This document shows positions 24,448 through 31,436 of a stretch of 33,877 nucleotides of DNA, piece by piece. The stretch is from Solirubrobacterales bacterium. Its GTDB lineage: Bacteria > Actinomycetota > Thermoleophilia > Solirubrobacterales > Solirubrobacteraceae. Location: NCBI GenBank assembly GCA_003137075.1, contig PLES01000054.1, positions 12,734 through 46,610 of the forward strand. Reading direction: 5' to 3'. A program made the translations under genes and the position numbers. The notes beneath the pieces are model-generated. The model did no database searches. It was not told the origin of the DNA and was given only the letters and a program-made list of their open reading frames with translations. How positions within the stretch are numbered: the stretch's first letter is position 1; each line of letters opens with the position of its first letter.

Positions 24448-25032
24448 TTAGGTAAGCAGTTGCTGCGCGGCGTCTGCCGCCGAATCGATCAGTGCCTCCA
24501 CATCGGCGTGCGGCTCGCGGAATTTGCCCAGCACGTAAGCGGCAACCTGCTCGGGGTCGGTGCTGTTTGGCCGTCCGACGCCAATCCGCACGCGGTGGAA
24601 TTCAGCGGTGCCGAGCGCGGCCTTGATCGACTTGAGGCCGTTGTGCCCCGCGAGCCCGCCGCCGAGCCGGCTGCGGACATCTCCGAAGGGCAGGTCGATC
24701 TCGTCGTGCAGCACGATGATGTGGTCGGGCTCGACCTTGAGCTCACCGCGAGCCGGGCCGACCGATCTGCCCGAGTCATTCATGTAGGTCTGGGGCAGCA
24801 GGATCGCGACCCTTGGTGCCGGCGGCGCGCCGACTTCGGGCAGCCCGGAGCGGCCCTCGGCCAGCAGGCCGCGGTACCTGGATTTGGGCTTGCCGAGGCC
24901 CCAACGCGCCGCAAGGCGGTTGGCGACCTCAAAACCCACGTTGTGTGGCGTGCCGGAGTACTCGGCCCCCGGGTTGCCCAAGCCGACGATCAGCCAGTCA
25001 ACGGGGGCTCCACGGCGTCCGAGGAGCGGCAT
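24448..25032 (-). CDS. pth: Peptidyl-tRNA hydrolase
   Basis: A 194-residue enzyme that recycles peptidyl-tRNA released from ribosomes. The active-site elements are all visible: IVGLGNPGAEYSGTPHNVGFEVANRLA (Asn and catalytic His), PQTYMNDSG (Asn), VLHDEIDLPFGDVR (Asp), and GGLAGHNGLKSIKAALG (Asn). The start may be ATG 25032 or an internal GTG ten codons later (VDWLIVGLGNPG). It is 34 bp after rplY and is followed at once by mfd on the same strand, a conserved rplY-pth-mfd order. Confidence 0.97.
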   Translation of the reverse strand: MPLLGRRGAPVDWLIVGLGNPGAEYSGTPHNVGFEVANRLAARWGLGKPKSRYRGLLAEGRSGLPEVGAPPAPRVAILLPQTYMNDSGRSVGPARGELKVEPDHIIVLHDEIDLPFGDVRSRLGGGLAGHNGLKSIKAALGTAEFHRVRIGVGRPNSTDPEQVAAYVLGKFREPHADVEALIDSAADAAQQLLT

Positions 25033-25066
25033 CCGTTGACCTGCTGCGTCGTTCGCTGTCTAGTGG

Positions 25067-25747
25067 CTACTCGGAGTCGCCAGCAGGCGCTTCCGCGTCT
25101 GCTGAAGCGTCGGCGTCGCCCTCGGCGGCCGGCGCGCCTTCGCCGACGACCTCGGTCTCGAGCTCGATCTCACCATCGGCGGCAGCCATGCTGCGCGACG
25201 CACGGATCGTGGCGATCGTCTGGTCGAGGTCACCGAGGATCGTGGTCCCCTCAGGTGCGACAACCTCAGAGAGCGTGACGTTTCCACCGAGCTTGAGCGC
25301 CGCGATGCTGTGGGTGATCACGTCGGGCACGTTGTTCGGCAGCGCCTCGACCGTGACCTCGCGGATCGGGTTGTCGAGCACGCCACCGAGGCGCACGTCG
25401 GACTCTTCAACGTCGATCAGCTCGAGTGTGACCTGAGCCTGGATCGGCTTTTTGAGATCGACGCGGATCAGGTCAACGTGCATCGTGTCGCCCGTCACCG
25501 GGTGACGCACGCGCTCCTTGAGCACGACCGGCTCAGCGGAGCCACCGTCGATCTGAAGGTCGATCACGGCGCCGCCCTGCGCAAGCGCGTTGCGCAGCGT
25601 GCGGGCGTCAATCTGGAAGGAAATGGGGTCCTTGGTGCCACCGTAAACGGTGCCAAGAACGATGCCCTCGCGGCGGAGGCGGCGCGCGCTGCGCGAACCG
25701 GCCGACTCGCGGCGAGTGACTGGAAGGGCTGTGGACTGTTCTGACAT
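25067..25747 (-). CDS. rplY: Ribosomal protein bL25 (general stress protein Ctc form)
   Basis: A 226-residue long-form bL25 that binds 5S rRNA. The N-terminal L25 domain (residues 1-95) has ALPVTRRESAGSRSARRLRREGIVLGTVYG and HPVTGDTMHVDLIRVDL; the C-terminal TL5/Ctc beta domain (100-185) has VTVEALPNNVPDVITHSIAALKLGGNVTLSEVVAPEG. The last 40 residues are an acidic Ala/Glu tail that looks disordered. No Shine-Dalgarno precedes ATG 25747; TACCAT lies 11 nt upstream. It probably heads the rplY-pth-mfd transcript. Confidence 0.97.
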   Translation of the reverse strand: MSEQSTALPVTRRESAGSRSARRLRREGIVLGTVYGGTKDPISFQIDARTLRNALAQGGAVIDLQIDGGSAEPVVLKERVRHPVTGDTMHVDLIRVDLKKPIQAQVTLELIDVEESDVRLGGVLDNPIREVTVEALPNNVPDVITHSIAALKLGGNVTLSEVVAPEGTTILGDLDQTIATIRASRSMAAADGEIELETEVVGEGAPAAEGDADASADAEAPAGDSE

Positions 25748-25758
25748 AGGTGCGCTCG

Positions 25759-25764
25759 ATGGTA
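25759..25764 (-). promoter_or_regulatory. Putative -10 box of rplY
   Basis: TACCAT on the minus strand, 11 nt before the rplY ATG, with no ribosome binding site. Confidence 0.35.
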
Positions 25765-25910
25765 GCGAGCCGTTGCGGGCCGCGTCAGGACGGCCATACC
25801 GGCCACGTCAGGACGCCCATACGGGCCGTGTCCGCTCGGCCAGAATCGCTGATATGGCTGCTATCAGTCGCGGAGTTTCCTAAGAGTCTCGCCGCTTGGA
25901 CAAAAGGCCC

Positions 25911-25940
25911 TTTACGAGCGGTTTACCGGCGCGCTACGCT
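25911..25940 (+). promoter_or_regulatory. Leaderless promoter of small membrane protein gene
   Basis: TTTACG, an 18-nt spacer and TACGCT end 6 nt before ATG 25947, which is the classic arrangement for a leaderless mRNA. No Shine-Dalgarno is present. Confidence 0.6.
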
Positions 25941-25946
25941 ACCGCA

Positions 25947-26270
25947 ATGACGCAGTTCCAGATGCTGCTGTTCTTGGTCGGCGTGCACGTTCTGGGGTTC
26001 ATCGCCATCGCGATTCTGATGATCCCTGCGCTGCGCAACAACGACCCTGGTTACGAAGAGGACAGCAGCGACGGTTCTGATGACGGCTGGGGTAACCGAC
26101 CGAACGTGAAGCCCGACCCAACGCGCTGGCCCGGTGGCGGGATCCCGCTACCCGACGCCGAGCAGTCGAAGGTGCGCCTGCGGGAGCCGGGCCGCTTCAC
26201 GGAGCGCTTGACCGGGCCCACACGTCGACCTGTGCATGACCCCGAGCGCAAGCCGGTTCGTAGCTCCTGA
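25947..26270 (+). CDS. Hypothetical single-pass membrane protein
   Basis: A 107-residue protein that I do not recognise. One membrane helix lies at residues 5-28 (QMLLFLVGVHVLGFIAIAILMIPAL), followed by an acidic Ser/Asp stretch (EEDSSDGSDDGWGNRPN) and a basic Pro/Arg-rich tail. The topology suggests a short outside end and a cytosolic, disordered tail. The track starts at 25896, but the TACGCT box 6 nt before ATG 25947 supports that start. Divergent from rplY, with 199 bp between. Confidence 0.7.
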   Translation: MTQFQMLLFLVGVHVLGFIAIAILMIPALRNNDPGYEEDSSDGSDDGWGNRPNVKPDPTRWPGGGIPLPDAEQSKVRLREPGRFTERLTGPTRRPVHDPERKPVRSS

Positions 26271-26600
26271 GGCCGTTCGCAGTGCCTGGAGCACTGGCTG
26301 CTCTCGAGTTCGTTAGTAGCTCTGAGCCGCCGCTCCAGGATAAGCATCGCGGTGAGCACCGCGCCCCGCCCGCAGGCCCTCTTCACCGGTACAACTCCTA
26401 CCGCTATCCAAGCCTGCGGGGAGCGATCGGGATTTACCCTGTCAGAGCTGCACAATCGCGACCGCCCCTCTGGAGACCGTGCGCCGGTAGGAGTTGTTCA
26501 GGTTTGCGCGCCGCAGGTAGGTGACGACAATCGACGCCTCCCTAACTTCCTGCCTGCGTGTTCCGACCACCCGCGAGCGGTTCGTGACACGATCCCCCTA
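26271..26600. other. 330-bp gene-free region rich in inverted repeats
   Basis: No credible ORF. Paired segments include CCTGGAGC (26285) with GCTCCAGG (26332), GCGGTG-AG-CACCGC (26349-26362), CGCAGGC (26371) with GCCTGCG (26412), and ACAACTCCTACCG (26391-26403) with CGGTAGGAGTTGT (26485-26497), the last a 13-bp perfect match across 81 bp. A structured RNA is possible; I cannot match it to a known family. Confidence 0.5.
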
Positions 26601-26891
26601 ATGAAGCTTCTCTACAAGCCGTTCGGGATCGTCGCCGGCATCCTCGGCGCCCGCGCCGGCAAGCAGGCATTCAGGGCGATCTGGTCGCGTGTCAGCGACG
26701 AGCCCAAGCCCAAGCCGGGCCAGCCCTACGCCGGTTTCACCCAGGTCGTTGTCTCGGCCGCAATCGAAGGTGCGACGCTCGCGGCCGTCGCCGCGGCGGT
26801 CAAGTTGCTCTCCGCCCGTGTCTTTCACCACCTGATCGGCGCCTGGCCGGATAAGCCGGCGAAGTCAGCGCCCGAGCCTGACCCGGCTTAG
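26601..26891 (+). CDS. DUF4235 family membrane protein
   Basis: A 96-residue protein of the DUF4235 type common in actinobacteria: MKLLYKPFGIVAGILGARAGKQAFRAIWSRV, then a proline-rich loop (EPKPKPGQPYAGFTQ) and a second hydrophobic helix (VVVSAAIEGATLAAVAAAVKLL). Function unknown. ATG 26601 is much better than the track's far-upstream start, which would read through the inverted-repeat region. A CACGAT hexamer 7 nt upstream could be a leaderless -10. A 7-bp GC hairpin follows the stop. Confidence 0.82.
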   Translation: MKLLYKPFGIVAGILGARAGKQAFRAIWSRVSDEPKPKPGQPYAGFTQVVVSAAIEGATLAAVAAAVKLLSARVFHHLIGAWPDKPAKSAPEPDPA

Positions 26892-26893
26892 GC

Positions 26894-26912
26894 GCGCGCC
26901 AAGCGGGCGCGC
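26894..26912 (+). terminator. GC hairpin after DUF4235 gene
   Basis: GCGCGCC-AAGCG-GGCGCGC begins 2 bp after the stop codon; 7-bp stem, no T-run. Confidence 0.5.
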
Positions 26913-27057
26913 GGCGAACTTGCAACATCTGGGCGTCGCCCTGCGGACGTTGCGGAATTGAGCGACCTCGTCCCTTCGACGGCGGGCGCAAGGGCGTCCA
27001 ACCGACAAATCGGATGGTTCGCAACCCGGGATTCCATTCGAGGCCGAAAAACGGCGC

Positions 27058-27100
27058 TCAACGGACACCTGAGCTGTTCAAGGCTCAATTTGTCCGTTGA
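27058..27100. terminator. Two-part hairpin between DUF4235 gene and prs
   Basis: TCAACGGACA pairs perfectly with TGTCCGTTGA and encloses TGAGC/GCTCA, giving a 43-nt stem-loop with a small internal loop, 66 bp beyond the prs stop. It is probably a terminator for one or both convergent genes. The rest of 26913-27165 shows no ORF. Confidence 0.6.
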
Positions 27101-27165
27101 AGGCCGTTGAACGACCGCGCAGGCAACCGCATCCTCAAGCGAGGCGAGACTCGTCCGAGGACGAG

Positions 27166-28185
27166 CTAGAAGAGCTGGTTCTCGCCGCCGAAGACGTCTG
27201 AGACCGAGCCGTCGGTGAAGATCTGACGGATCGAGCTGGTCAGCAGGTCGGCGCAGGAGAGAACCTTGATGAAGTCGGGGGCGCCGGGGCGCAGCGGCAC
27301 GGTGTCGGTCACGACGACCTGCTCAAAGCCGGCGGCCGCGAGGTTCTCAAAGGCGTTGCCGGAGAAGAGGCCATGGGTGGCGGCGGCGTAGACGCGACTG
27401 GCGCCGGCGTCGAGCACGGCGTCGGCGGCGGCCTTGAGCGTGCCGGCCGTGCCGATGATGTCGTCGACGATCACGGCGGTCTTGCCCTTGACGTCGCCGA
27501 TCACGTAGTTGATCTCCGCGACCTGCTGGGCGGGGCGCTCCTTGTTGAGGATCGCGAGGTCGGCGCCCATCTTGGCGGCGAACCGCTTGTTCAGTTTCAC
27601 GCGGCCGGCGTCCGGCGCCACCACCACGAGGTCGCCGAGACCGAGGTCACCGAAGTACTGGGTGAGGATGAACATCGCGGTCATGTGGTCGCACGGCTTC
27701 TGGAAAAAGCCCTGGATCTGACCGGCGTGCAGGTCCATCGTCAGCAGCCGGTCGATCCCGGCGGACTCCAGCATGCGCGCCACGAGACGGGCGCTGATCG
27801 GCTCGCGCGGCGCCGACTTCTTGTCCTGGCGCGAGTAGCCATACCAGGGGGCGACGGCGATCACCCGGTGTGCGGAGCCCCCTACGGCCGCGTCGATCAT
27901 GACCAGCAGCTCCATCAGTGAGTCGTTCGCGGTCATGCCCTCTTCGGGGTTGCCGCACATCGGCTGCACGATGAAGACGTCGGCACCGCGGACCGACTCC
28001 TCGTAGCGACAGTAGACCTCGTCGTTGGCGAAGGTCTTGGTGGTGACGCGAGCCAGGTCAACCCCGAGCTTGTCGGCGATCTTCGCGCCCAACTCGCGGT
28101 TGGCACGACCCGTCACCAGCATCAACCGCTTGCCTGGCTCAATCCTCAAGTCCGCCTCCCCAGGCAGCGTCGTTGGACTGCTCAT
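27166..28185 (-). CDS. prs: Ribose-phosphate pyrophosphokinase (PRPP synthetase)
   Basis: About 340 residues; makes PRPP from ribose 5-phosphate and ATP for nucleotide, His and Trp synthesis. Visible are KRLMLVTGRANRELGAKIADKLG, FANDEVYCRYEESVRGADVFIVQPMCG, MDLHAGQIQGFFQ (metal-binding region), VVVAPDAGRVK, and the PRPP loop VIVDDIIGTAGTL. The track begins at 28212; ATG 28185 (MSSPTTLPGEADLRIEPGK) is preferred because TACCAT lies 10 nt upstream and the N-terminus is already longer than usual. It follows glmU on the same strand, the standard glmU-prs pair. Confidence 0.97.
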   Translation of the reverse strand: MSSPTTLPGEADLRIEPGKRLMLVTGRANRELGAKIADKLGVDLARVTTKTFANDEVYCRYEESVRGADVFIVQPMCGNPEEGMTANDSLMELLVMIDAAVGGSAHRVIAVAPWYGYSRQDKKSAPREPISARLVARMLESAGIDRLLTMDLHAGQIQGFFQKPCDHMTAMFILTQYFGDLGLGDLVVVAPDAGRVKLNKRFAAKMGADLAILNKERPAQQVAEINYVIGDVKGKTAVIVDDIIGTAGTLKAAADAVLDAGASRVYAAATHGLFSGNAFENLAAAGFEQVVVTDTVPLRPGAPDFIKVLSCADLLTSSIRQIFTDGSVSDVFGGENQLF

Positions 28186-28195
28186 CGCCCGGAGC

Positions 28196-28217
28196 ATGGT
28201 ACGGGTCTGCACAGACC
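28196..28217 (-). promoter_or_regulatory. prs promoter region with adjacent palindrome
   Basis: TACCAT (28201-28196) is the likely -10. Just upstream GGTCTG-CA-CAGACC (28204-28217) is a perfect 6+6 palindrome where a regulator could bind. Whether prs has its own promoter apart from glmU is not proven. Confidence 0.35.
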
Positions 28218-28236
28218 GCGCGCGTCCCCACCGCCG

Positions 28237-29673
28237 TCAGTCAGCCCTTGTGTGATCAGAATCACTGGATTTATCGACCGGCTGCACGGTTTTCCCGGCC
28301 GTCTGGCGTAGCAGCGCTTTTGCCGTATAACCCGCGATGTTCGTCTGGCGCGGGCGGGCGATCCCGAGCGCGCCTTCAGGAACGTCCTCAGTGATCACCG
28401 AACCAGCGCCGGTGTAGGTGTCGTCAGCCAGCTCGACCGGGGCGACCAGCGTCGTGTCGACACTGGTGTGGACCCGCGATCCGATCTTCGTGCGGTGCTT
28501 GGCGTAGCCGTCGTAGTTGCCTGTGATCGTGCTGGCGCCGATGTTGCAGTCCTCACCGATCGTGGCATCGCCGATGTAGCTCAGATGCGGCACCTTGCTG
28601 CGCTCACCGACCTCGGTGTTCTTGATCTCGACGAAGGCGCCAGCCTTGGCGCCGTCGTGTAGCTCCGTGCCGGGACGCAGGTAGCTGAACGGCCCCACGG
28701 TCACCTCGTCGGCGATCGTCACGCCACTGACGTAGGAGTGGATCACGGTTGAGTCGTTGCCGACGGTGACGTCGTGCAGCGTCGAGTGAGGTCCGATCGT
28801 CGACCCGGCGCCAACGCTCGTGAACCCGTGCAGCGCGGTACCGGGCTCGATGATCACGTCCTCGCCAAGGCTCACGTCGGCGTCGATCACCGTCGACTCC
28901 GGGCTGATCAGCGTCGCCCCGGCGAGCATGTGGGCTTCGTTGATGCGTCGCTGCGCGAATACGGTCGCCGCGGCCAGCGCGCGCCGATCGTTGACGTTGA
29001 AGATCTCCAGCGGGTCCTCAAGCGGGCTGGCGCCGATCGAGCGGCCGCCCTCGCGCAGAATCGGCAGCACGTCGGGCAGGTAGTACTCGCCCTGGACGTT
29101 CTGATTGCCGATCTGGTCGAGCGCCGCGCCGAGCAGCGCCCCATCGAAGACGTACATGCCGGTGTTGATCTCGTGGATCAGCATCTCTTCCTCCGTCGCG
29201 TCGCCGGGCTTCTTGGTCTCGACGATCTTCAAGACGTTGCCCTGCTGATCGCGAACCACGCGGCCGTAGCCACTCGGATCATCGAGCGTGGCAGCGAGCA
29301 CGGTTGCGACGACGTCCACGCTCTCATGAGCCTGCACGAGGCTCGCGATCGTCTCCGCGCGGATCAGCGGGACGTCTCCGTAGAGCGCAACCACCGGACC
29401 GTCACCAAAGTGTTCGCTTGCCGCCCTCAGCGCGTGGCCGGTTCCAAGCGCCTGCTCCTGCACCACGACCGTCACGTCATCATCGAGACTGGCCCGCAGC
29501 GGCTCGCCCGGCGCGTCGACCACAACGATCTTGATCGCGCCGGCCGCCTTCGCGGCAGCCACCGGCCAGGCGATCATTGGCCACCCGCAGATCGGGTGCA
29601 GCAGCTTCGGTGTCCGGGAGCGCATACGCGTCCCCTGGCCGGCTGCGAGGATCACAACTACTGGTGCGGTCAC
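28237..29673 (-). CDS. glmU: Bifunctional GlmU (GlcNAc-1-P uridyltransferase / GlcN-1-P acetyltransferase)
   Basis: A 478-residue bifunctional enzyme supplying UDP-GlcNAc for peptidoglycan. The N-terminal pyrophosphorylase (residues 1-230) has VVILAAGQGTRMRSRTPKLLHPICG, LGTGHALRAA, LYGDVPLI and EYYLPDVLPIL. The C-terminal left-handed beta helix (250-450) has the hexapeptide pattern and the acetyltransferase loop ITGNYDGYAKHRTKIG. The start is GTG 29673 with TAGGAT 8 nt upstream and no Shine-Dalgarno. The final codons contain TGTGATCAGAATCACT, a chance-like dyad. The HNH gene lies 40 bp upstream on the same strand. Confidence 0.97.
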   Translation of the reverse strand: MTAPVVVILAAGQGTRMRSRTPKLLHPICGWPMIAWPVAAAKAAGAIKIVVVDAPGEPLRASLDDDVTVVVQEQALGTGHALRAASEHFGDGPVVALYGDVPLIRAETIASLVQAHESVDVVATVLAATLDDPSGYGRVVRDQQGNVLKIVETKKPGDATEEEMLIHEINTGMYVFDGALLGAALDQIGNQNVQGEYYLPDVLPILREGGRSIGASPLEDPLEIFNVNDRRALAAATVFAQRRINEAHMLAGATLISPESTVIDADVSLGEDVIIEPGTALHGFTSVGAGSTIGPHSTLHDVTVGNDSTVIHSYVSGVTIADEVTVGPFSYLRPGTELHDGAKAGAFVEIKNTEVGERSKVPHLSYIGDATIGEDCNIGASTITGNYDGYAKHRTKIGSRVHTSVDTTLVAPVELADDTYTGAGSVITEDVPEGALGIARPRQTNIAGYTAKALLRQTAGKTVQPVDKSSDSDHTRAD

Positions 29674-29681
29674 TGCCTGCG

Positions 29682-29687
29682 ATCCTA
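29682..29687 (-). promoter_or_regulatory. Putative -10 box of glmU
   Basis: TAGGAT on the minus strand, 8 nt before the GTG start, with no ribosome binding site. Confidence 0.35.
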
Positions 29688-29713
29688 GTGGAGGCAGCAG
29701 CGCCCAAGTGGTC

Positions 29714-30478
29714 TCAGGCCGCTTCGCTTTGCTCTGGGCCTGACTCTGCGGCTTGCCGATACCAGCGCAACCATTTACGCACGGCGTTGTCCGACACGCC
29801 GTACTTATGCCCCACGGCGACCATGCTCAGCTGAGCAACATCCGTCAGCAGTTGTTCGTAGGACGGCCGTTCGACCTTGCGCGTTTCGGGGTGTGACGTA
29901 CCCGTGTACCGCTGGGCCGCGATCTTGCCCCAGCACGTCGGCGAGCAGTAGCGGTGCAGCAAGCTGGTAGGCGCAAACAGATTGCCACAGCCAGGACACG
30001 TGCGCTCGCTAGGCAGCTTTCGACCGCAGTGGGTGTCTAACGTCGCGTTGCAGTTGGGACAAACAATCCGAAGGTTCTCCAACCGATTGTCATCGGACAC
30101 GCCGTTGACGTGGTCGAGGATCAGCGAGATGCGTTTGCCTCGCCAGATCTCACCCTGTCCACAAAGCTCACATACTGGCTGCTTCAGGCCGGCAGCGAGC
30201 AATCGGGCCTTGACCTTTCCGCGGCTGTAGGTGGAGCGCTCAACGAGGATCTCGTCCAGGTTTACCCGACGCGCCCTCCCCGCTCGGCGCCTTCCAACAT
30301 CTGGATCAAAGTGGTCAGTCGGAACCCCCCAATGCCTTGCCCAACGCTGGACAGTTCGGTGGTTATGACCCTTCACCTCGTACCCGAGATTGCGCACCGC
30401 GTCCGTCCAGCAAGCAGCGTCTGCGACAGCCGCGCGGAGCGCTGATTCGGAGAATGGAGCCAACCGTGACACGAACAT
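29714..30478 (-). CDS. HNH endonuclease with flanking HTH segments, SOS-box controlled
   Basis: A 254-residue nuclease. Residues 12-58 form a small DNA-binding helix bundle (CWTDAVRNLGYEVKGHNHRTVQRWARHWG). The HNH core spans 103-152: CELCG, ISLILDHVNGVSDDNRLENLRIVCPNCN, DTHCGRK, with the HNH residues and zinc-binding Cys pairs intact. A second zinc motif follows (161-182: CPGCGNLFAP ... YCSPTC) and a C-terminal HTH at 217-240 (MVAVGHKYGVSDNAVRKWLRWY). The ATG lies inside a perfect LexA palindrome. It stands between tRNA-Gln and glmU, starting 68 bp past the tRNA 3' end, consistent with insertion at a tRNA, although no attachment-site duplication is seen. Confidence 0.9.
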   Translation of the reverse strand: MFVSRLAPFSESALRAAVADAACWTDAVRNLGYEVKGHNHRTVQRWARHWGVPTDHFDPDVGRRRAGRARRVNLDEILVERSTYSRGKVKARLLAAGLKQPVCELCGQGEIWRGKRISLILDHVNGVSDDNRLENLRIVCPNCNATLDTHCGRKLPSERTCPGCGNLFAPTSLLHRYCSPTCWGKIAAQRYTGTSHPETRKVERPSYEQLLTDVAQLSMVAVGHKYGVSDNAVRKWLRWYRQAAESGPEQSEAA

Positions 30479-30485
30479 ATGTTCG
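30472..30485. promoter_or_regulatory. LexA/SOS box overlapping HNH start
   Basis: A second perfect CGAACATATGTTCG palindrome. The flanks CACGAAC...GTTCGCAT are identical to the box at 9645, giving 19 shared bases, and here too the ATG is inside the box. Confidence 0.88.
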
Positions 30486-30545
30486 CATCTTGGCCGGACG
30501 GACCCGGGTAACCGGATCCGAACGCGGACCTCAACTACGGGGAAG

Positions 30546-30616
30546 CTGGGGAGCCAGGGTTCGAACCTGGACTAGAACTTCCAAAGAGTCCTGTGCAGCC
30601 ATTACACCACTCCCCA
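30546..30616 (-). tRNA. tRNA-Gln (anticodon TTG)
   Basis: A 71-nt cloverleaf on the minus strand. Acceptor TGGGGAG pairs with CTCCCCA; D arm GTG...CAC; anticodon stem GGACT/AGTTC around CTTTGGA gives TTG; variable loop TAGT; T arm CCAGG-TTCGAAC-CCTGG. Discriminator is G and CCA is not encoded. It lies just upstream of the HNH gene on the same strand. Confidence 0.95.
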
Positions 30617-30682
30617 ATGGGTGGGTCTACGTCGCGCGAGACCTTACCCCAGGGGCGATTTTATCGGTCCAGGGACGATCCA

Positions 30683-30709
30683 GTTCGAACCTGGACCTCA
30701 CACTCCCCA
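30683..30709 (-). pseudogene. Possible tRNA-Gln remnant
   Basis: On the minus strand TGGGGAGTG (first 9 nt of tRNA-Gln) is followed after 4 nt by GTCCAGGTTCGAAC, identical over 14 nt to its T-arm region. The D arm and anticodon arm are missing. This may be a decayed duplicate 67 bp upstream of the intact gene. Confidence 0.5.
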
Positions 30710-30722
30710 GGCCCGAAGCGAG

Positions 30723-31436
30723 CTACTTCGGCCTAACAGCGTTGCGCCGCTCCAAGACCTTCGCCACAGCCTCCGGCAAGGTCGGATCGGCCAACGCCGC
30801 CCGGACATCCGCAGGGCGGTGCAGCGCTCGCTCGGCACGCAGTAGCCCGACCTCGAGGCCGGCCTCGGCGGCTTTGGAGAGCACCTGGTTCATCGCGTCG
30901 GGGGCGCGCCAGACCTGCTCGGGCAGGCCGAACAACGCCGGCAGCGGGCCGGAGATCGCGATCAGGTAGTAACCACCATCGAAGACCGGGCCGAAGATCG
31001 CCTCAACGCCGGCATCGAGATCCGTCTGGAGCGCGGCGGCATGGTATTCGCGCAGTTCCGGCAGGTCGGGCCAGACGATGATGATCGGGCCTGGACCGTG
31101 GGCCGCCACGCGGGCGACCGCGTCGGCGACGCGCCCGGAGATGCCATCGCCGTTCTGGGGGAAGAGCAGGACGTCGTGCCCGGCGACCATGCGCATCTCA
31201 GTTCCGGCGTCGGCCGGCTCGTGGGCCACGTAGATCGCGCGTGGCTCGAGCGTGCGGCCCCACTGGATCGCCTGCCGAATCAACAAGGTCTGCAGCGCCA
31301 GGCAACCGTCCGGCCCCAGCATCGGCTCCAGTGCCTTGCGGACCTCGCCACGGCGCGGTGAGCGCGCCATCAGCAGCACGGCCGGCGCGGGGCCGTCTCC
31401 GGCCAGATCAGATGCAGCGGCCGCAGAGGCCGTCAT
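30723..31436 (-). CDS. DUF2064 / TIGR04282-like glycosyltransferase-fold protein
   Basis: A 237-residue GT-A-fold protein. Family traits are AVLLMARSPRRGEVRKALEPMLG near residue 18, FPQNGDGISGRVADAVARV, IIIVWPDLPELREYHAAALQTDLDAGVEAIFGPVFDGGYYLIAI and LFGLPEQVWRAPDAMNQVL. The usual KTRL and GTDCP motifs are altered (VRKAL, VWPDLP), so nucleotide-sugar use may differ. Some relatives act in arsenosugar or CofC-like nucleotidyl transfer; a link to F420 synthesis is only a possibility. Its ATG overlaps the PucR stop by one base (TGATG), so the two are translationally coupled. Confidence 0.82.
   Translation of the reverse strand: MTASAAAASDLAGDGPAPAVLLMARSPRRGEVRKALEPMLGPDGCLALQTLLIRQAIQWGRTLEPRAIYVAHEPADAGTEMRMVAGHDVLLFPQNGDGISGRVADAVARVAAHGPGPIIIVWPDLPELREYHAAALQTDLDAGVEAIFGPVFDGGYYLIAISGPLPALFGLPEQVWRAPDAMNQVLSKAAEAGLEVGLLRAERALHRPADVRAALADPTLPEAVAKVLERRNAVRPK

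Noticed and set aside
26352-26600. N-terminal extension of the DUF4235 ORF in the track
   Set aside because: It reads through several inverted repeats, and the DUF4235 pattern begins exactly at ATG 26601.
28251-28266. TGTGATCAGAATCACT, a CRP-like dyad near the end of glmU
   Set aside because: It is inside the glmU coding sequence, about 65 bp or more from the prs start, so chance is as likely as function; noted only under glmU.
29714-30616. Full integrative element at tRNA-Gln
   Set aside because: No integrase, no duplicated tRNA 3' end beyond the HNH gene and no other mobile genes; only the single HNH gene is present.
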